The translations under genes were made by a program, and so were the position numbers. From NCBI GenBank assembly GCA_003457135.1, contig DMSQ01000013.1:62001-126000 (forward strand): 64,000 bases of DNA. Direction: 5' to 3'. A model generated the notes under the pieces. That model did not search any database. It was not told the DNA's origin and saw nothing but the letters and a program-made list of their open reading frames with translations. Positions 27,817 to 37,748 of this stretch are shown one piece after another; the stretch's first letter is position 1; each line of letters starts with the position of its first letter. Source of the DNA: Prolixibacteraceae bacterium. Its GTDB lineage: Bacteria > Bacteroidota > Bacteroidia > Bacteroidales > Prolixibacteraceae.

Positions 27817-28539
27817 ATGAGTGAAAATCTACTTTCAATTATTATCCCTGCTTACAACGAGGAACGGACAATTTTTTCGATTCTCTCCAAAGTTTCAGAA
27901 GTTGAATTAATCGGAAACATCCTAAAAGAAATCATTGTGGTCAATGATTGTTCCAAAGACCAGACCGTTGCTGCCGTTGAGGAGTTCCAGTCTTCAAATC
28001 CGGAGTTAATGGTCCGCTTGATTCATCAGCCCGTGAACATGGGAAAGGGTGCGGCCATCCATCGTGGTATCGCTGAAGCCACCGGTGAATACCTGATTAT
28101 TCAGGATGCCGACCTCGAATATGATCCCCGCGAATACAACGATTTGTTAAAACCAATGCTTGAAGGTTTTGCCGATGTGGTTTTCGGATCGCGTTTTTCA
28201 GGAGGAAATCCTCACCGCATTTTGTTTTTCTGGCATTCAATCGGGAATAAACTGCTGACATTTACCTCCAATATGTTCTGTAACCTGAACCTGACCGACA
28301 TGGAAACCTGTTACAAATTATTCCGCACAGAGTATATTAAGTCGCTCAGGTTGAATGAAAAACGCTTTGGGTTCGAACCCGAAGTGACAGCCAAAATATC
28401 TAAAATACCCGATATCCGAATTTATGAAGTGGGTGTTTCGTATTATGGCCGGACCTATGCTGAAGGGAAAAAGATCAATTGGAAAGACGGACTCCGGGCT
28501 TTTTATGTCATTCTGAAATATAATTTATGGGCAAAATAG
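27817..28539 (+). CDS. GT2 family glycosyltransferase, polyprenyl-phosphate hexose synthase-like
   Basis: With the ATG at 27817 the protein has 240 residues and starts SENLLSIIIPAYNEE, exactly where the GT2 fold begins. A TTG 11 codons upstream would add residues unlike the family. The nucleotide-sugar binding start (PAYNEE), the VNDCSKDQT loop and the DAD metal motif (97-99) are present. It resembles DPM1-type enzymes, which load a sugar on a polyprenyl phosphate carrier, but has no C-terminal membrane helices. It overlaps the next methyltransferase gene by 13 bases, so the two are co-translated. It opens the surface-glycan cluster. Confidence 0.8.
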   Translation: MSENLLSIIIPAYNEERTIFSILSKVSEVELIGNILKEIIVVNDCSKDQTVAAVEEFQSSNPELMVRLIHQPVNMGKGAAIHRGIAEATGEYLIIQDADLEYDPREYNDLLKPMLEGFADVVFGSRFSGGNPHRILFFWHSIGNKLLTFTSNMFCNLNLTDMETCYKLFRTEYIKSLRLNEKRFGFEPEVTAKISKIPDIRIYEVGVSYYGRTYAEGKKINWKDGLRAFYVILKYNLWAK

Positions 28540-29276
28540 CAAAGGTCAATCCTGAGGTGAACGATGTGTTTGGCTTTTCAACGCTAGAAAACATTTCAGG
28601 GGCCGATAAGTTCAACCGTTGGATGTACGAAACTATTAAACCTTTTTGCAAGGGGCGGATTCTTGAAATTGGCGGGGGTATCGGAAACATATCGCAGTGT
28701 TTCCTGAGCGATGGCAGCGAGTTGGTTATTACCGAATTGCAGGAAGAGTATTGCAGAATATTAGGCGAAAAGTTTAAGGAGTATCGAAACCTGAAAGGTG
28801 TTCATTGTATGGATATTGTTGATCCGGAATTTGATTCAAAATACCGTTCACTCTTTGGAAGTTTTGATACAGTATTTGCACTTAATGTGGTCGAACACAT
28901 TGCCGATGACCAAAAAGCCATAGCCAACTGCAAAAAACTGCTAAAGCATGGAGGTCACCTGATTATTCTGGTTCCGGCTTTTCAAGCTATTTTTAACCAT
29001 TTCGATACTGCTTTGGGGCATTTCAAACGCTATACAGCCAATACCTTGCGCCCGGTTTTTGAAGGAAATAATTTACTGGTCGTTCACCATCAGTATTTTA
29101 ATTTGATTGGAATAGCAGGGTGGTGGGTGAGTGGCTCGCTGCTTCGGAAAAAGATCATTCCTGAAGGTCAAATGAAATTGTATAACTTCTTTGTTCCGGT
29201 TTTCAGGATCATTGATAAAATCACCAGTAAATGGATGGGATTGAGTGTAATCATGGTAGGAAAAGTAAACGAGTAA
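28527..29276 (+). CDS. Class I SAM-dependent methyltransferase
   Basis: The 249-residue protein carries the SAM-binding motif ILEIGGGIGNIS (about 45-56), an acidic strand end (VITELQEEYC) and the post-motif FDTVFALNVVEHI. The family acts on small molecules, lipids or sugars. Its place between GT2 and membrane glycosyltransferase genes suggests modification of a glycolipid or surface glycan (inference). The substrate cannot be read from the sequence. Confidence 0.8.
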   Translation: MGKIAKVNPEVNDVFGFSTLENISGADKFNRWMYETIKPFCKGRILEIGGGIGNISQCFLSDGSELVITELQEEYCRILGEKFKEYRNLKGVHCMDIVDPEFDSKYRSLFGSFDTVFALNVVEHIADDQKAIANCKKLLKHGGHLIILVPAFQAIFNHFDTALGHFKRYTANTLRPVFEGNNLLVVHHQYFNLIGIAGWWVSGSLLRKKIIPEGQMKLYNFFVPVFRIIDKITSKWMGLSVIMVGKVNE

Positions 29277-29295
29277 GGAATATAAAAGCAACAAA

Positions 29296-30573
29296 ATGAA
29301 TCGGACAGAACTGAGTAAATTGATCAGGTACGGCTGGATTTTCCTTTTGGCAGGCCTGGTGATCAATTACATTTACCGGATGGTTTTTCACAATTTGCCC
29401 ATCGAGAAAATCATTTTGGGTTCGGATATGGAGGGCTATTATCAATACCTCGTTCATTTTTTTATCAAAGACTGGGAGCTTTTCGACCGGATGCCCTGGA
29501 CGATCGGCTATGGCGAAGGAAAAACCCTCAGCGTTTTTACCTGTGGAGTAGCCATTCTTTGGTCGCCTTTTTTCCTGACTGCGCATTTAATCAGTCTTTT
29601 TTTCGGGCTCGATACCGACGGATATGCCAACATGTATTATGGTTTTATCCTGATTGCGGGAATTGTATATACCTACATCGGACTGGTTTTCATGTATAAA
29701 TTTCTTCGCGAATTTTTTGAGCATAAAACCAGTTTGCTCACAACGGCTCTGTTTTTTCTGGCCACCAATGTCTTCTTTTATTCCATATTGCTGGGCGCCG
29801 GAATGGCGCATGTCTATTCATTTTCAATGATTGCCATTTATCTTTATTTTACCCATCAATTTTTCAAAGACAGTTCCGTAAAAAACCTGGTCTTGCTTGG
29901 AATTCCCTTTGCCCTGGCCGTTTTAATCCGTCCGACCAACATCATTTCAGGTTTATATCTTTTCCTTTACGGAGTCAGTAATTTCTCTAATTTCAAAGAA
30001 CGGTTCGCTTTCTGGATCAAAAATTATTGGGCAATCATTACCTTGTTTTTTATTGGGGTAATTGTATTCATACCGCAAATGGCATACTGGCATTTTGTAA
30101 CCGGGAAATACCTGGTGTATTCGTATCAGAATTACGGTTTCCCATTCCTGATGACGCCTAAATTCGGGATTGTCCTTTTCGGGAAATACAATGGGTGGTT
30201 AACTTTCACGCCAATTGTAATTTTTGCTTTGGTTGGTTTATTTATTCAATTGTATCGAAAACAAATGAACAGTCTGGCCGTGTTGGTGATTTTCATTTTA
30301 TGTATTTACATCAATGCCAGTTGGTGGTTCCCAACATTTGGAGCGGCTGTTGGACAAAGGGCAATGATTGATTATCTTCCATTTCTGGCGCTACCGCTTG
30401 CATTGGTCGTTAGCCAGATAAAAGAAATGTCACCACCATTGAAGATTGCGCTTAGCCTGGTTATTCTTATATTTATCTTCTACAACATCCAGTTTGGCTT
30501 CCGCTACGATTCGTTAGCCTGGTGGGATACTCCGATGAGCTGGACTAAATTGTGGAACACACTGAAGTTTTAA
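29296..30573 (+). CDS. Polytopic membrane protein, GT-C (GT39-like) glycosyltransferase candidate
   Basis: The 425-residue protein has about ten hydrophobic helices. A conserved-looking acidic motif (GSDMEGYYQYL) follows the first helix, where GT-C enzymes place their catalytic Asp facing the periplasm. GT-C enzymes move sugars from polyprenyl-phosphate donors onto lipids, glycans or proteins. The neighbouring GT2 enzymes would make such donors. The exact family is uncertain. Confidence 0.6.
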   Translation: MNRTELSKLIRYGWIFLLAGLVINYIYRMVFHNLPIEKIILGSDMEGYYQYLVHFFIKDWELFDRMPWTIGYGEGKTLSVFTCGVAILWSPFFLTAHLISLFFGLDTDGYANMYYGFILIAGIVYTYIGLVFMYKFLREFFEHKTSLLTTALFFLATNVFFYSILLGAGMAHVYSFSMIAIYLYFTHQFFKDSSVKNLVLLGIPFALAVLIRPTNIISGLYLFLYGVSNFSNFKERFAFWIKNYWAIITLFFIGVIVFIPQMAYWHFVTGKYLVYSYQNYGFPFLMTPKFGIVLFGKYNGWLTFTPIVIFALVGLFIQLYRKQMNSLAVLVIFILCIYINASWWFPTFGAAVGQRAMIDYLPFLALPLALVVSQIKEMSPPLKIALSLVILIFIFYNIQFGFRYDSLAWWDTPMSWTKLWNTLKF

Positions 30574-30615
30574 TAAATCCTTTGTACATTTGATGAAAGC
30601 GAATATTCAAAAGCA

Positions 30616-31551
30616 ATGAGCCAATCAGAAAAATATTCATTAGTTATTTCGGTATATAACGAAGAAGCTGTTCTTCCTGATTTTTGTGCAAATCTGGAAG
30701 AAAGTATTTTGGATTTAGATAAGCAATTTGAAGTGATTTTTGTGAACGATGGCAGCGATGATCAAAGTCTTATGTTGCTTAAATCTTTTAAAAATGCGAG
30801 CAGACATGATATAAAGATTATTGATTTTAGCCGGAATTTTGGTCACGAAGCGGCCATGATCTGCGGGATTGACCATGCTGCCGGCGATGCCATTATTTGT
30901 ATGGATGCCGACCTTCAGCACCCCCCTGCATTAATTGGCCGGATGATCGGGGCTTTAAACGAAGGCCGGCAGATTGTTACCATGATACGTGACAAAAGGG
31001 CCGAAAACGGACTTTTTAAAAATTGGTTTTCACAATTGTTCTATCGGCTTATCAACCGTTTGTCGGAGTATCAGCTCGACGAAAATGCCTCAGATTTTTT
31101 CCTGATTTCAAAAGAAGCAGCCGATGTACTTCGAAACGATTTCAGGGAACGGAACCGCTTTTTGAGGGGTTTTATTCAAATTATCGGGTTCGATAAAATC
31201 AGTCTGATTTACAATGCCCCCAAACGACAGGCCGGGCAAAGCAAATACTCTTTATTCAAATTACTGAAGCTTTCGACCAATGCGATTATTTCTTTTTCGA
31301 AATTCCCGCTTTATCTGGGCATTTATGTTGGGCTTATTTTTGCTTTTTTCTCAATTGTGATGGGTCTTTTCACACTTTGGCAATATGTTTTCGGAAATAC
31401 GCCTCCATCAGGCTATACCACCATTGTATTATTTTTAAGCCTGAGTTTTTCAGTATTGTTTATTTTAATCGGGATTATCGGGACTTATGTTGGTTATATT
31501 TTTGACGAAAATAAGGGCCGGCCCATCTATCTGGTCAAAAAAATCCATTGA
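30616..31551 (+). CDS. GT2 polyprenyl-phosphate glycosyltransferase with two membrane helices (GtrB/ArnC-like)
   Basis: The 311-residue protein has the GT2 start SLVISVYNEE, FVNDGSDDQ and the DAD motif at 97-99 (MDADLQHPP). The DFFLIS and RNRFLRGF blocks are typical of bactoprenol glucosyl/arabinosyl transferases. Two C-terminal membrane helices (about 233-257 and 268-292) anchor it in the inner membrane. It probably makes the lipid-linked sugar donor used by the GT-C proteins beside it. Only 3 bases separate it from the next gene. Confidence 0.85.
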   Translation: MSQSEKYSLVISVYNEEAVLPDFCANLEESILDLDKQFEVIFVNDGSDDQSLMLLKSFKNASRHDIKIIDFSRNFGHEAAMICGIDHAAGDAIICMDADLQHPPALIGRMIGALNEGRQIVTMIRDKRAENGLFKNWFSQLFYRLINRLSEYQLDENASDFFLISKEAADVLRNDFRERNRFLRGFIQIIGFDKISLIYNAPKRQAGQSKYSLFKLLKLSTNAIISFSKFPLYLGIYVGLIFAFFSIVMGLFTLWQYVFGNTPPSGYTTIVLFLSLSFSVLFILIGIIGTYVGYIFDENKGRPIYLVKKIH

Positions 31552-31554
31552 GAT

Positions 31555-33759
31555 ATGCGTAAGTTTAGCGCCCTGGCTTTTCCTGTCATACTTTCGTTCA
31601 TTGTGCTTTTTTTATTTTTTGGCCCTTTACTGAAAGATCCAAACCGTGTTTATTTTGCCCCTTCGGGCGATGGTTTGAAATCGTATGCAGCATCAATCTA
31701 TCATCTGAATTACGACAGCGCTTACTTCCGGTCAGGTATCCAGAATTATCCGTATGGCGAAATGGCCTTCTTTGCCGATTGCCAGCCTATGATTACCATT
31801 CCGGTGAAAATGATGGGCCAGATCGGCATCAACCTCCGGCCTTATGTTGTTGGGATGATTAACCTGAGCATGCTTTTTTCAATTGTACTGGCAGTTATTT
31901 TTATTTACCTCATATTTACCGAACTCAAAATTTCCTGGTGGTTTGCTGCCTTTGCTTCAGTCGGGATTACCATGCTCTCGCCTCAAATAGGCCGTTTGGG
32001 CGGACATTTCTCGCTAAGTCACCTCATGTGGCTCCCGATGCTCATCTGGTTACTAATGAAGTTCGACCGAACTAAATCAGTTGTTATTTCCATTCTGATT
32101 GGCTTGATCACCTTTTTGGCAGCAGGTATGCACATGTATTTCTTCGCGTTGTTTGGCTTCCTTTTCCTGTTTTACTGGGTCTTTACTTTATACACCGGTC
32201 AAATGAAGTTAAAGGACTATCGCTGGGCGTTGCATCTATTTATCCAGTTCATCCTTCCCCTGGTTATGGTGCAATTACTTACCGGACTTAATGATACCGT
32301 GACCGACCGCACTACCCATCCCTGGGGTTTTTTTACTTTCAAGGCAAATCCTGTTACCATTTTCCTGCCCATACATAAACCTTATGCTACTTTTCTGAAA
32401 CAGATTGGGATACGGTATGATTACGAATGGGAAGCATTCGCGTTTATTGGTTTGGTTTCTTTAATAGGATTTCTTTCCGGGTTTTATCAGATGATTAAAC
32501 GGATTAAACAAAAGCAGCCCTGGTGGAAAGTTTCGGAAAACAAGCTGATTACGGTTTTTTTCTGGGCATCGGTGGCTTCGTTGTTGCTGTCATTCAGTAT
32601 CCCGTTCAACCTCGGACTGACATTCCTGCTCGATTATCTCGGCCCAATACAGCAATTACGCGCTTTGTCCCGTTTTTCATGGTTGTTTTATTACCTGATT
32701 AATATTCTTGTTTTCTATGGAATTTTCAGCCTGATGAAACATGGAATCCTCATGAAAATAATTGCACTCTTTGCTCTGGCGTTTTTGTGGTACGATGGTT
32801 ACTTAAATGTAGCCCAATACGCTCCTCGTTTAAACAACCGGATTGCCGAACTTGAAGATACTTCAAATACATCACCCGAAAATGCCTGGATCAAATTGAT
32901 TAACCCTTCAGATTATCAGGCCATTTTGCCTTTGCCGTATTTTCATGTGGGTTCCGAAAATGTATGGCTCGAATCGAAATGCGACATAAAACGGAATTCG
33001 CTCATCGTGTCGCTGAAAAGTGGGCTGCCTTCGATGGGCGTGGCGCTGAGCCGGACCTCGATCTCGCAAACTTATAAAAGTCTCGGACTGGCTTGTGTCC
33101 CGGTTTCTCCTTACCCGATTTTAAGCGACTTGCCCAACCAAAAACCATTGCTCCTGATGGTTGATCATTGCAACGATCTGAATCAGGCTGAAAAAAATCT
33201 GGTCAGCCATTCTTCGATGGTGTGGCAAGGTCCTGCATTTTCGTTTTACCGTCTGCCTGTTGCCCAACTCGACACTATAGCGCTTATCGGGCAAAAGGCA
33301 TTTGAAACCGAAATGATTCCCCTTCGCGAAGGTAAAGCGGATACCACTACTGTTTTGTATTTCAATGGATTTGATACCAATCAAACAGAAACCACTTTCT
33401 TTGGTCCGGGTGCATTCACCGGAGAAATTGGAGAATGGAACCACCTGCTTGACCTGAATATCAAAAATGGGCTGCCCGGTGATAGCTGCGAAATCCTGTT
33501 CTGGGCCAAAGGATATGAAAAAGACCTGTTTGCCCGAACTATTATTGAATTTGTTCAGAAAGACGGCGACCAGACCATGGATTACAAATTTGACCAGTTC
33601 CAGCATTTTTACACTTCGCTAATAGAGGACTGGATGCGCATCCGTATCCCTTTTGTGCTCAAAACATCGAACGATCGGGTCATGCTTTCGGTCAGGAACA
33701 AAGATTTAAAACATTTCCGCCTTTTAGTTGACGATCTGCTTATTCGAAAGAAACTTTAA
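31555..33759 (+). CDS. Large polytopic membrane protein, GT-C-like
   Basis: The 734-residue protein has about ten to twelve membrane helices in the first two thirds and a soluble, beta-rich C-terminal part of about 280 residues. An early loop has FAPSGDGLKSY, reminiscent of the first-loop acidic motif of GT-C proteins. No specific family was recognised. Its place directly after the lipid-linked sugar synthase suggests glycan assembly or modification on the periplasmic side. Its last 20 bases overlap the convergent gene on the other strand. Confidence 0.6.
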   Translation: MRKFSALAFPVILSFIVLFLFFGPLLKDPNRVYFAPSGDGLKSYAASIYHLNYDSAYFRSGIQNYPYGEMAFFADCQPMITIPVKMMGQIGINLRPYVVGMINLSMLFSIVLAVIFIYLIFTELKISWWFAAFASVGITMLSPQIGRLGGHFSLSHLMWLPMLIWLLMKFDRTKSVVISILIGLITFLAAGMHMYFFALFGFLFLFYWVFTLYTGQMKLKDYRWALHLFIQFILPLVMVQLLTGLNDTVTDRTTHPWGFFTFKANPVTIFLPIHKPYATFLKQIGIRYDYEWEAFAFIGLVSLIGFLSGFYQMIKRIKQKQPWWKVSENKLITVFFWASVASLLLSFSIPFNLGLTFLLDYLGPIQQLRALSRFSWLFYYLINILVFYGIFSLMKHGILMKIIALFALAFLWYDGYLNVAQYAPRLNNRIAELEDTSNTSPENAWIKLINPSDYQAILPLPYFHVGSENVWLESKCDIKRNSLIVSLKSGLPSMGVALSRTSISQTYKSLGLACVPVSPYPILSDLPNQKPLLLMVDHCNDLNQAEKNLVSHSSMVWQGPAFSFYRLPVAQLDTIALIGQKAFETEMIPLREGKADTTTVLYFNGFDTNQTETTFFGPGAFTGEIGEWNHLLDLNIKNGLPGDSCEILFWAKGYEKDLFARTIIEFVQKDGDQTMDYKFDQFQHFYTSLIEDWMRIRIPFVLKTSNDRVMLSVRNKDLKHFRLLVDDLLIRKKL

Positions 33760-35344
33760 CCAGTTTGTAAACAGCTTCCTGCGTTACCTCATTAAAAAAG
33801 GTCCGCGTCAGTTCATATTTTTCAGGAAAATATTTCGCGGCATCTTTGAAAAACTGATCTTTCAGGTTATCATTCAGAAAATAGATGTATGCAGGTCGTG
33901 AGGCCTGGCTGTAATCGGGTTCATTGGCCCAGAAATGCATTGAATTGTCCCATGGGAAATAGATATAGGAGTTGGGATATAATTCAGCCAGGACAGGTTT
34001 GAATAGTTCTTTTTGCCTGCCCGACCAGCCAAAACTGTGCATCAGGTCATACTCGGGTAGCGGTGCGCCATAGTCGGTAGTAACCGTAAATTTAATGGCA
34101 TCTTTTTCAATAGTGTTCATGTAATGGAGGGCCTTCATCCTTTCGGTTTTCTTTTGGTCGAGATCGGCAGAAAGGCTGTGAATGATCGGAGCCTGTTTGA
34201 CGAAATAAACTGATAGCACCAATATCAGCACGATTTGCGGAATTTTAAATCTCGAAATTACAGGGTTCACCTGACTGGCAAATTCAGCAATCAACATCAG
34301 CGAAACCGGGATCAGCATCAAGGCCGGGACAAAATACCGCGATTCGTAATGCTTGCAAAGAATGAATACCTGTATAACAGCCGCGCTCAGGATTGCAAGC
34401 GCAATTCGTTGTATGAGGTTGGTTTCCCGGGTCTTTTTGAACAGAAAAATTGCAGTAAAAACTACCAGCAGGACGATCATTACCCAGAAAAAAAGGTGGT
34501 TTTCGTTCCATAGGTTACCGAAATTCGGGCCGAAGGTTTTCCAGTTGATGATATTGCTTTCACCCTGGCCATATTGCCCGCTGTGAATGAAAAGCCCTTT
34601 GATCCATCCCCAGAAAAAACTGATTTGGAGCGTAACCGGCAGTGCCATAACAAAAAAGGAAACAATGGCCGTTCCTGAATAAATGAGTTTATTTTTCCAG
34701 CTTTTAATAACAATCAGCGGGATAATCCATAAAGGAAAATAAGTTAGTTTGATGGACAAACCAAAAGCGGAAATCAATCCAAACCAAATACTGTGCTTCC
34801 GATCCTGTCCATCTTCAGGCCGGTAATAAAGATAAAGCAAGAGCAGGCTCAATAACATGACCGGAACGGGCATCAGGTTTTCAGGAACGACGCGGCCAAC
34901 ATTTAAAAAGATAATGCTGGTAAAAAGAGGAGAAAGTTGTAGCAAGACCGAATAGGTCAGATTGTTGCTTATCCGAAGAAGAATTTTTCCGGCGAAATAC
35001 ATAAAAATGGCGACAACGGTAGTCAGTATCAGGTTCAGTACGTGAAGGTACATATCAGGATTGGCCAGCACATCGTGATTAAAAGGCGCATGATGCGACC
35101 TGAGCGCGTAAACTCCCTTGAATACGAAAGCTGCAAGATACTGCAAAGGAGTTCCCGGATTGTCAATATGGCCAAGCATGAATTTGCCGTTTGCCAGGCT
35201 CAATCCGCTGATGAAATAAATAAATTCCGGATCCCCGGCGCGAAGCGAATATAATCCGATAAGCTGGTGAGAATAGCTTCCAAGGAAAATGTACGACAGC
35301 GGAACAATCAATAATACATATTTTTTAAGGCTCAGTGGTATCAT
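33740..35344 (-). CDS. Polytopic membrane glycosyltransferase, GT39/ArnT-like
   Basis: The 534-residue protein has about eleven membrane helices and a C-terminal soluble tail. The first periplasmic loop contains LRAGDPEFIYFISGL, a GT-C-type acidic motif. It would transfer a sugar from a polyprenyl-phosphate donor. Its start overlaps the stop of the upstream GT2 gene by 4 bases, so donor synthase and transferase are co-translated. It converges on, and overlaps, the 31555-33759 gene. Confidence 0.65.
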   Translation of the reverse strand: MIPLSLKKYVLLIVPLSYIFLGSYSHQLIGLYSLRAGDPEFIYFISGLSLANGKFMLGHIDNPGTPLQYLAAFVFKGVYALRSHHAPFNHDVLANPDMYLHVLNLILTTVVAIFMYFAGKILLRISNNLTYSVLLQLSPLFTSIIFLNVGRVVPENLMPVPVMLLSLLLLYLYYRPEDGQDRKHSIWFGLISAFGLSIKLTYFPLWIIPLIVIKSWKNKLIYSGTAIVSFFVMALPVTLQISFFWGWIKGLFIHSGQYGQGESNIINWKTFGPNFGNLWNENHLFFWVMIVLLVVFTAIFLFKKTRETNLIQRIALAILSAAVIQVFILCKHYESRYFVPALMLIPVSLMLIAEFASQVNPVISRFKIPQIVLILVLSVYFVKQAPIIHSLSADLDQKKTERMKALHYMNTIEKDAIKFTVTTDYGAPLPEYDLMHSFGWSGRQKELFKPVLAELYPNSYIYFPWDNSMHFWANEPDYSQASRPAYIYFLNDNLKDQFFKDAAKYFPEKYELTRTFFNEVTQEAVYKLVKVSFE

Positions 35345-36084
35345 CTTTTAAAGATAGCGAAGTTCTTGATTCCCCATTTCTGAAGCCGGAACTGAAGGGA
35401 GGTTTTCAATACTCCCAAACCATAAATTGAGCTATTTTTAATGTTGATGCTCGAGGCATCGTCAAAATATTTAGTCGGACAGGTGATTTCGGCTATTTCG
35501 AACCCGGCATACCAGATTTGTGCCAGCATCTGGTTGTCGAACACAAAACTGTCGGAATTGGCATTGTAGTTCACTTTTTCGAGTACCTCACGCGAAAAGG
35601 CCCGGTATCCGGTATGGTATTCCGAAAGTTTAGCGTTCATTAATATATTCTGAAACAAGGTCAGCAAACGGTTTGCAACATATTTATACCAGGGCATTCC
35701 TCCTGCCAGGGCGCCTTTCCCCAGAATTCGTGAACCAAGTACCACCTGATAGACATCGTTCGCAATTAAATGGGTCATTGACGGAATTAATTTTGGCGTA
35801 TATTGGTAATCGGGATGAAGCATGATTACGATATCTGCATTCAATTCGAGCGCTTTGTTGTAGCAGGTTTTTTGATTTCCACCGTAACCTTTATTTTCTT
35901 CGTGGCTGATAATGTGATGAATTCCAAGTCGGTGGGCTTCTTTAATTGTTTCGTCCTTGCTTTTGTCGTCAACAAGGATAACTTCGTCAACTATCGAAAA
36001 GTCAATTTCGTTGTAAGTGATCTCAAGGGTTTTGGCAGCATTGTAGGCGGGAAGAACTACTACTACTTTCTTTTTGTTTAACAT
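35341..36084 (-). CDS. GT2 family glycosyltransferase (HPD-type)
   Basis: The 247-residue protein has VVVLPAYNAAKTL, VDDKSKDET and, in place of the usual DxD, the motif LHPDYQYTP (Asp92). This form is common in a GT2 subfamily making polyprenyl-phosphate sugars. It has no membrane helices. It forms a two-gene unit with the membrane glycosyltransferase downstream. A promoter with good consensus lies upstream inside the start of the divergent gene. Confidence 0.8.
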   Translation of the reverse strand: MLNKKKVVVVLPAYNAAKTLEITYNEIDFSIVDEVILVDDKSKDETIKEAHRLGIHHIISHEENKGYGGNQKTCYNKALELNADIVIMLHPDYQYTPKLIPSMTHLIANDVYQVVLGSRILGKGALAGGMPWYKYVANRLLTLFQNILMNAKLSEYHTGYRAFSREVLEKVNYNANSDSFVFDNQMLAQIWYAGFEIAEITCPTKYFDDASSINIKNSSIYGLGVLKTSLQFRLQKWGIKNFAIFKR

Positions 36085-36089
36085 TTATG

Positions 36090-36097
36090 TATGTTTG
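36090..36097 (+). promoter_or_regulatory. Putative -7 element for the 36126 gene
   Basis: TATGTTTG fits TAnnTTTG and would place the transcript start about 20 bases before the ATG at 36126. The only nearby TTTG upstream is at 13-base spacing, so the -33 part is poor. Confidence 0.35.
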
Positions 36098-36110
36098 TGA
36101 AATAGTTGCC

Positions 36111-36139
36111 CAAAAATAGTCATTCATGATAAATACAAA
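36111..36139 (-). promoter_or_regulatory. Promoter of the GT2/GT39 pair
   Basis: On the minus strand TTTG (36139-36136) is followed after 17 bases by TATTTTTG (36118-36111). This fits the Bacteroidota promoter, about 27 bases before the start at 36084. It overlaps the first codons of the divergent gene. Confidence 0.5.
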
Positions 36140-37676
36140 GTATCTTCAATCTGTTTTTTCTCGCACTTCCGATTTATTTTTTATCATCTTCCTGTTAATT
36201 CTTGCCTTCGTTTACGATTTTAACCACATACTTTTTCTTGAGCCTCAAAGTGTTCATATGTGGCGACAGTCTGATTGCCTGTCGTTTGCCTTAAATTACT
36301 GCATGGAACATCGCGGCTTTTTCGAGCCGGCGATCAACTACATTGGTGTAAAAGGAAATGGTCAAACGATCAGCGATTTTCCGTTGATTTATTTTATTGT
36401 CGGGAAAATATGGCAGTTTACCGGCCAGCATGAGATTATATTCAGAGGAATTGTCTTACTTATTTTTTTTACGGGTCTGTTTTTTCTCTACCGTACTTTG
36501 ATCAAACTCTTTAAAGACCGGCTTTGGGCCATGTTAATACCAATCATGATGTTTACATCGCCGGTACTGACTTATTACAGCAGCAGTTTCCTGATGGAAA
36601 TACCATCTCTTTCCATCGTGCTTATCGGATGGTATTTTTTCTTCAGGTTTTATCGAACTGGTCTAAATAAATGGCTGTGGATCACCATGATTATCTTTAC
36701 ATTGGCCGGACTTTTAAAAGTATCGGCATTGCTCAGTTATTTTGCATTACTGGGTTTGTTCGTTTTTGAATGGCTGAAGCTTTTTACCTTTCGACAGGAT
36801 CGTCCGGTATTCCCTGAACCACGCAAAGCAATTCTCCCTTTGCTGACAGTCGTTGCTGTAATTTCAGCTTGGTTTGCATTTGTAACCGCATACAACAATG
36901 CGCATAACCGCGATTTCTTTTTAGTTGGAATCCTTCCCATTTGGGAAATGACTCCCGCGGAAATTCAATTCAAGTTTCATGAAATAGCCACGCACTGGAT
37001 ATTCCATAATTTTCCCGGATATTTTCAATTGCTGATTGTTCTTTTTTGGATAGCCATGATCGTATTTCCAAAAAGGAATAACCGGATCTTCTATTATCTG
37101 AATCTTGTTTTAGCTATCGGTGTGGTGATGTATTTGCTATTGTTTTTCCAGGTTGTTGCCGGACACGATTATTACTGGATAAACCTGTACATTTTATTAC
37201 TGATGACTGTAGTTTCTTTTGGATACTTCCTGAAGACCAATTTCCCTTTTGTGTTTAAATGGGGAAAGATCGTTTTTATCGCGCTGTTGATATTGAATGT
37301 GGTTTATACAAAGAACAAGATAGATGAAAGATATCATGGAGCATACATGGACTATTATAATTTTTATATGAAGGATTTCAGTTCAATGAAGGAGTATAAC
37401 CGGAAATTGGGAATCAAGCGCGAAGATCTGGTCATAAGCATTCCCGATGGAACCATTAATGCCAGTTTATATTTGATGGATCAGAAAGGGTGGTCAACCT
37501 ATGGTACAAGTTTTGAAAATGAAGATTTTTACCGGAAAAATATGGCAAGAGGCGCCAAATACTTGTTTGTTTCCGATACTACTTTGCTTAAAGCAGCATA
37601 TCTGAGGCCGTTTGTAAAGCATCAAATCGGAGCCTATAAGTCAGTAGCTGTGTTTGACCTGAAAGGTGCTGAATAA
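36126..37676 (+). CDS. Polytopic membrane glycosyltransferase, GT-C/ArnT-like
   Basis: The 516-residue protein has about twelve hydrophobic segments. The first periplasmic loop has SVHMWRQSDCLSFALNYC, the WRQxD motif typical of many bacterial GT-C transferases. A short soluble C-terminus follows. It probably adds a sugar from a lipid-linked donor to a surface glycan. It is transcribed away from the GT2/GT39 pair. Confidence 0.7.
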   Translation: MINTKYLQSVFSRTSDLFFIIFLLILAFVYDFNHILFLEPQSVHMWRQSDCLSFALNYCMEHRGFFEPAINYIGVKGNGQTISDFPLIYFIVGKIWQFTGQHEIIFRGIVLLIFFTGLFFLYRTLIKLFKDRLWAMLIPIMMFTSPVLTYYSSSFLMEIPSLSIVLIGWYFFFRFYRTGLNKWLWITMIIFTLAGLLKVSALLSYFALLGLFVFEWLKLFTFRQDRPVFPEPRKAILPLLTVVAVISAWFAFVTAYNNAHNRDFFLVGILPIWEMTPAEIQFKFHEIATHWIFHNFPGYFQLLIVLFWIAMIVFPKRNNRIFYYLNLVLAIGVVMYLLLFFQVVAGHDYYWINLYILLLMTVVSFGYFLKTNFPFVFKWGKIVFIALLILNVVYTKNKIDERYHGAYMDYYNFYMKDFSSMKEYNRKLGIKREDLVISIPDGTINASLYLMDQKGWSTYGTSFENEDFYRKNMARGAKYLFVSDTTLLKAAYLRPFVKHQIGAYKSVAVFDLKGAE

Positions 37677-37748
37677 TTTCAGTATTCGTTATTGTTACAG
37701 TTTTGTGTGATTTGAATGTCAAAGTAACGCTCATAATTTAATCAGCCC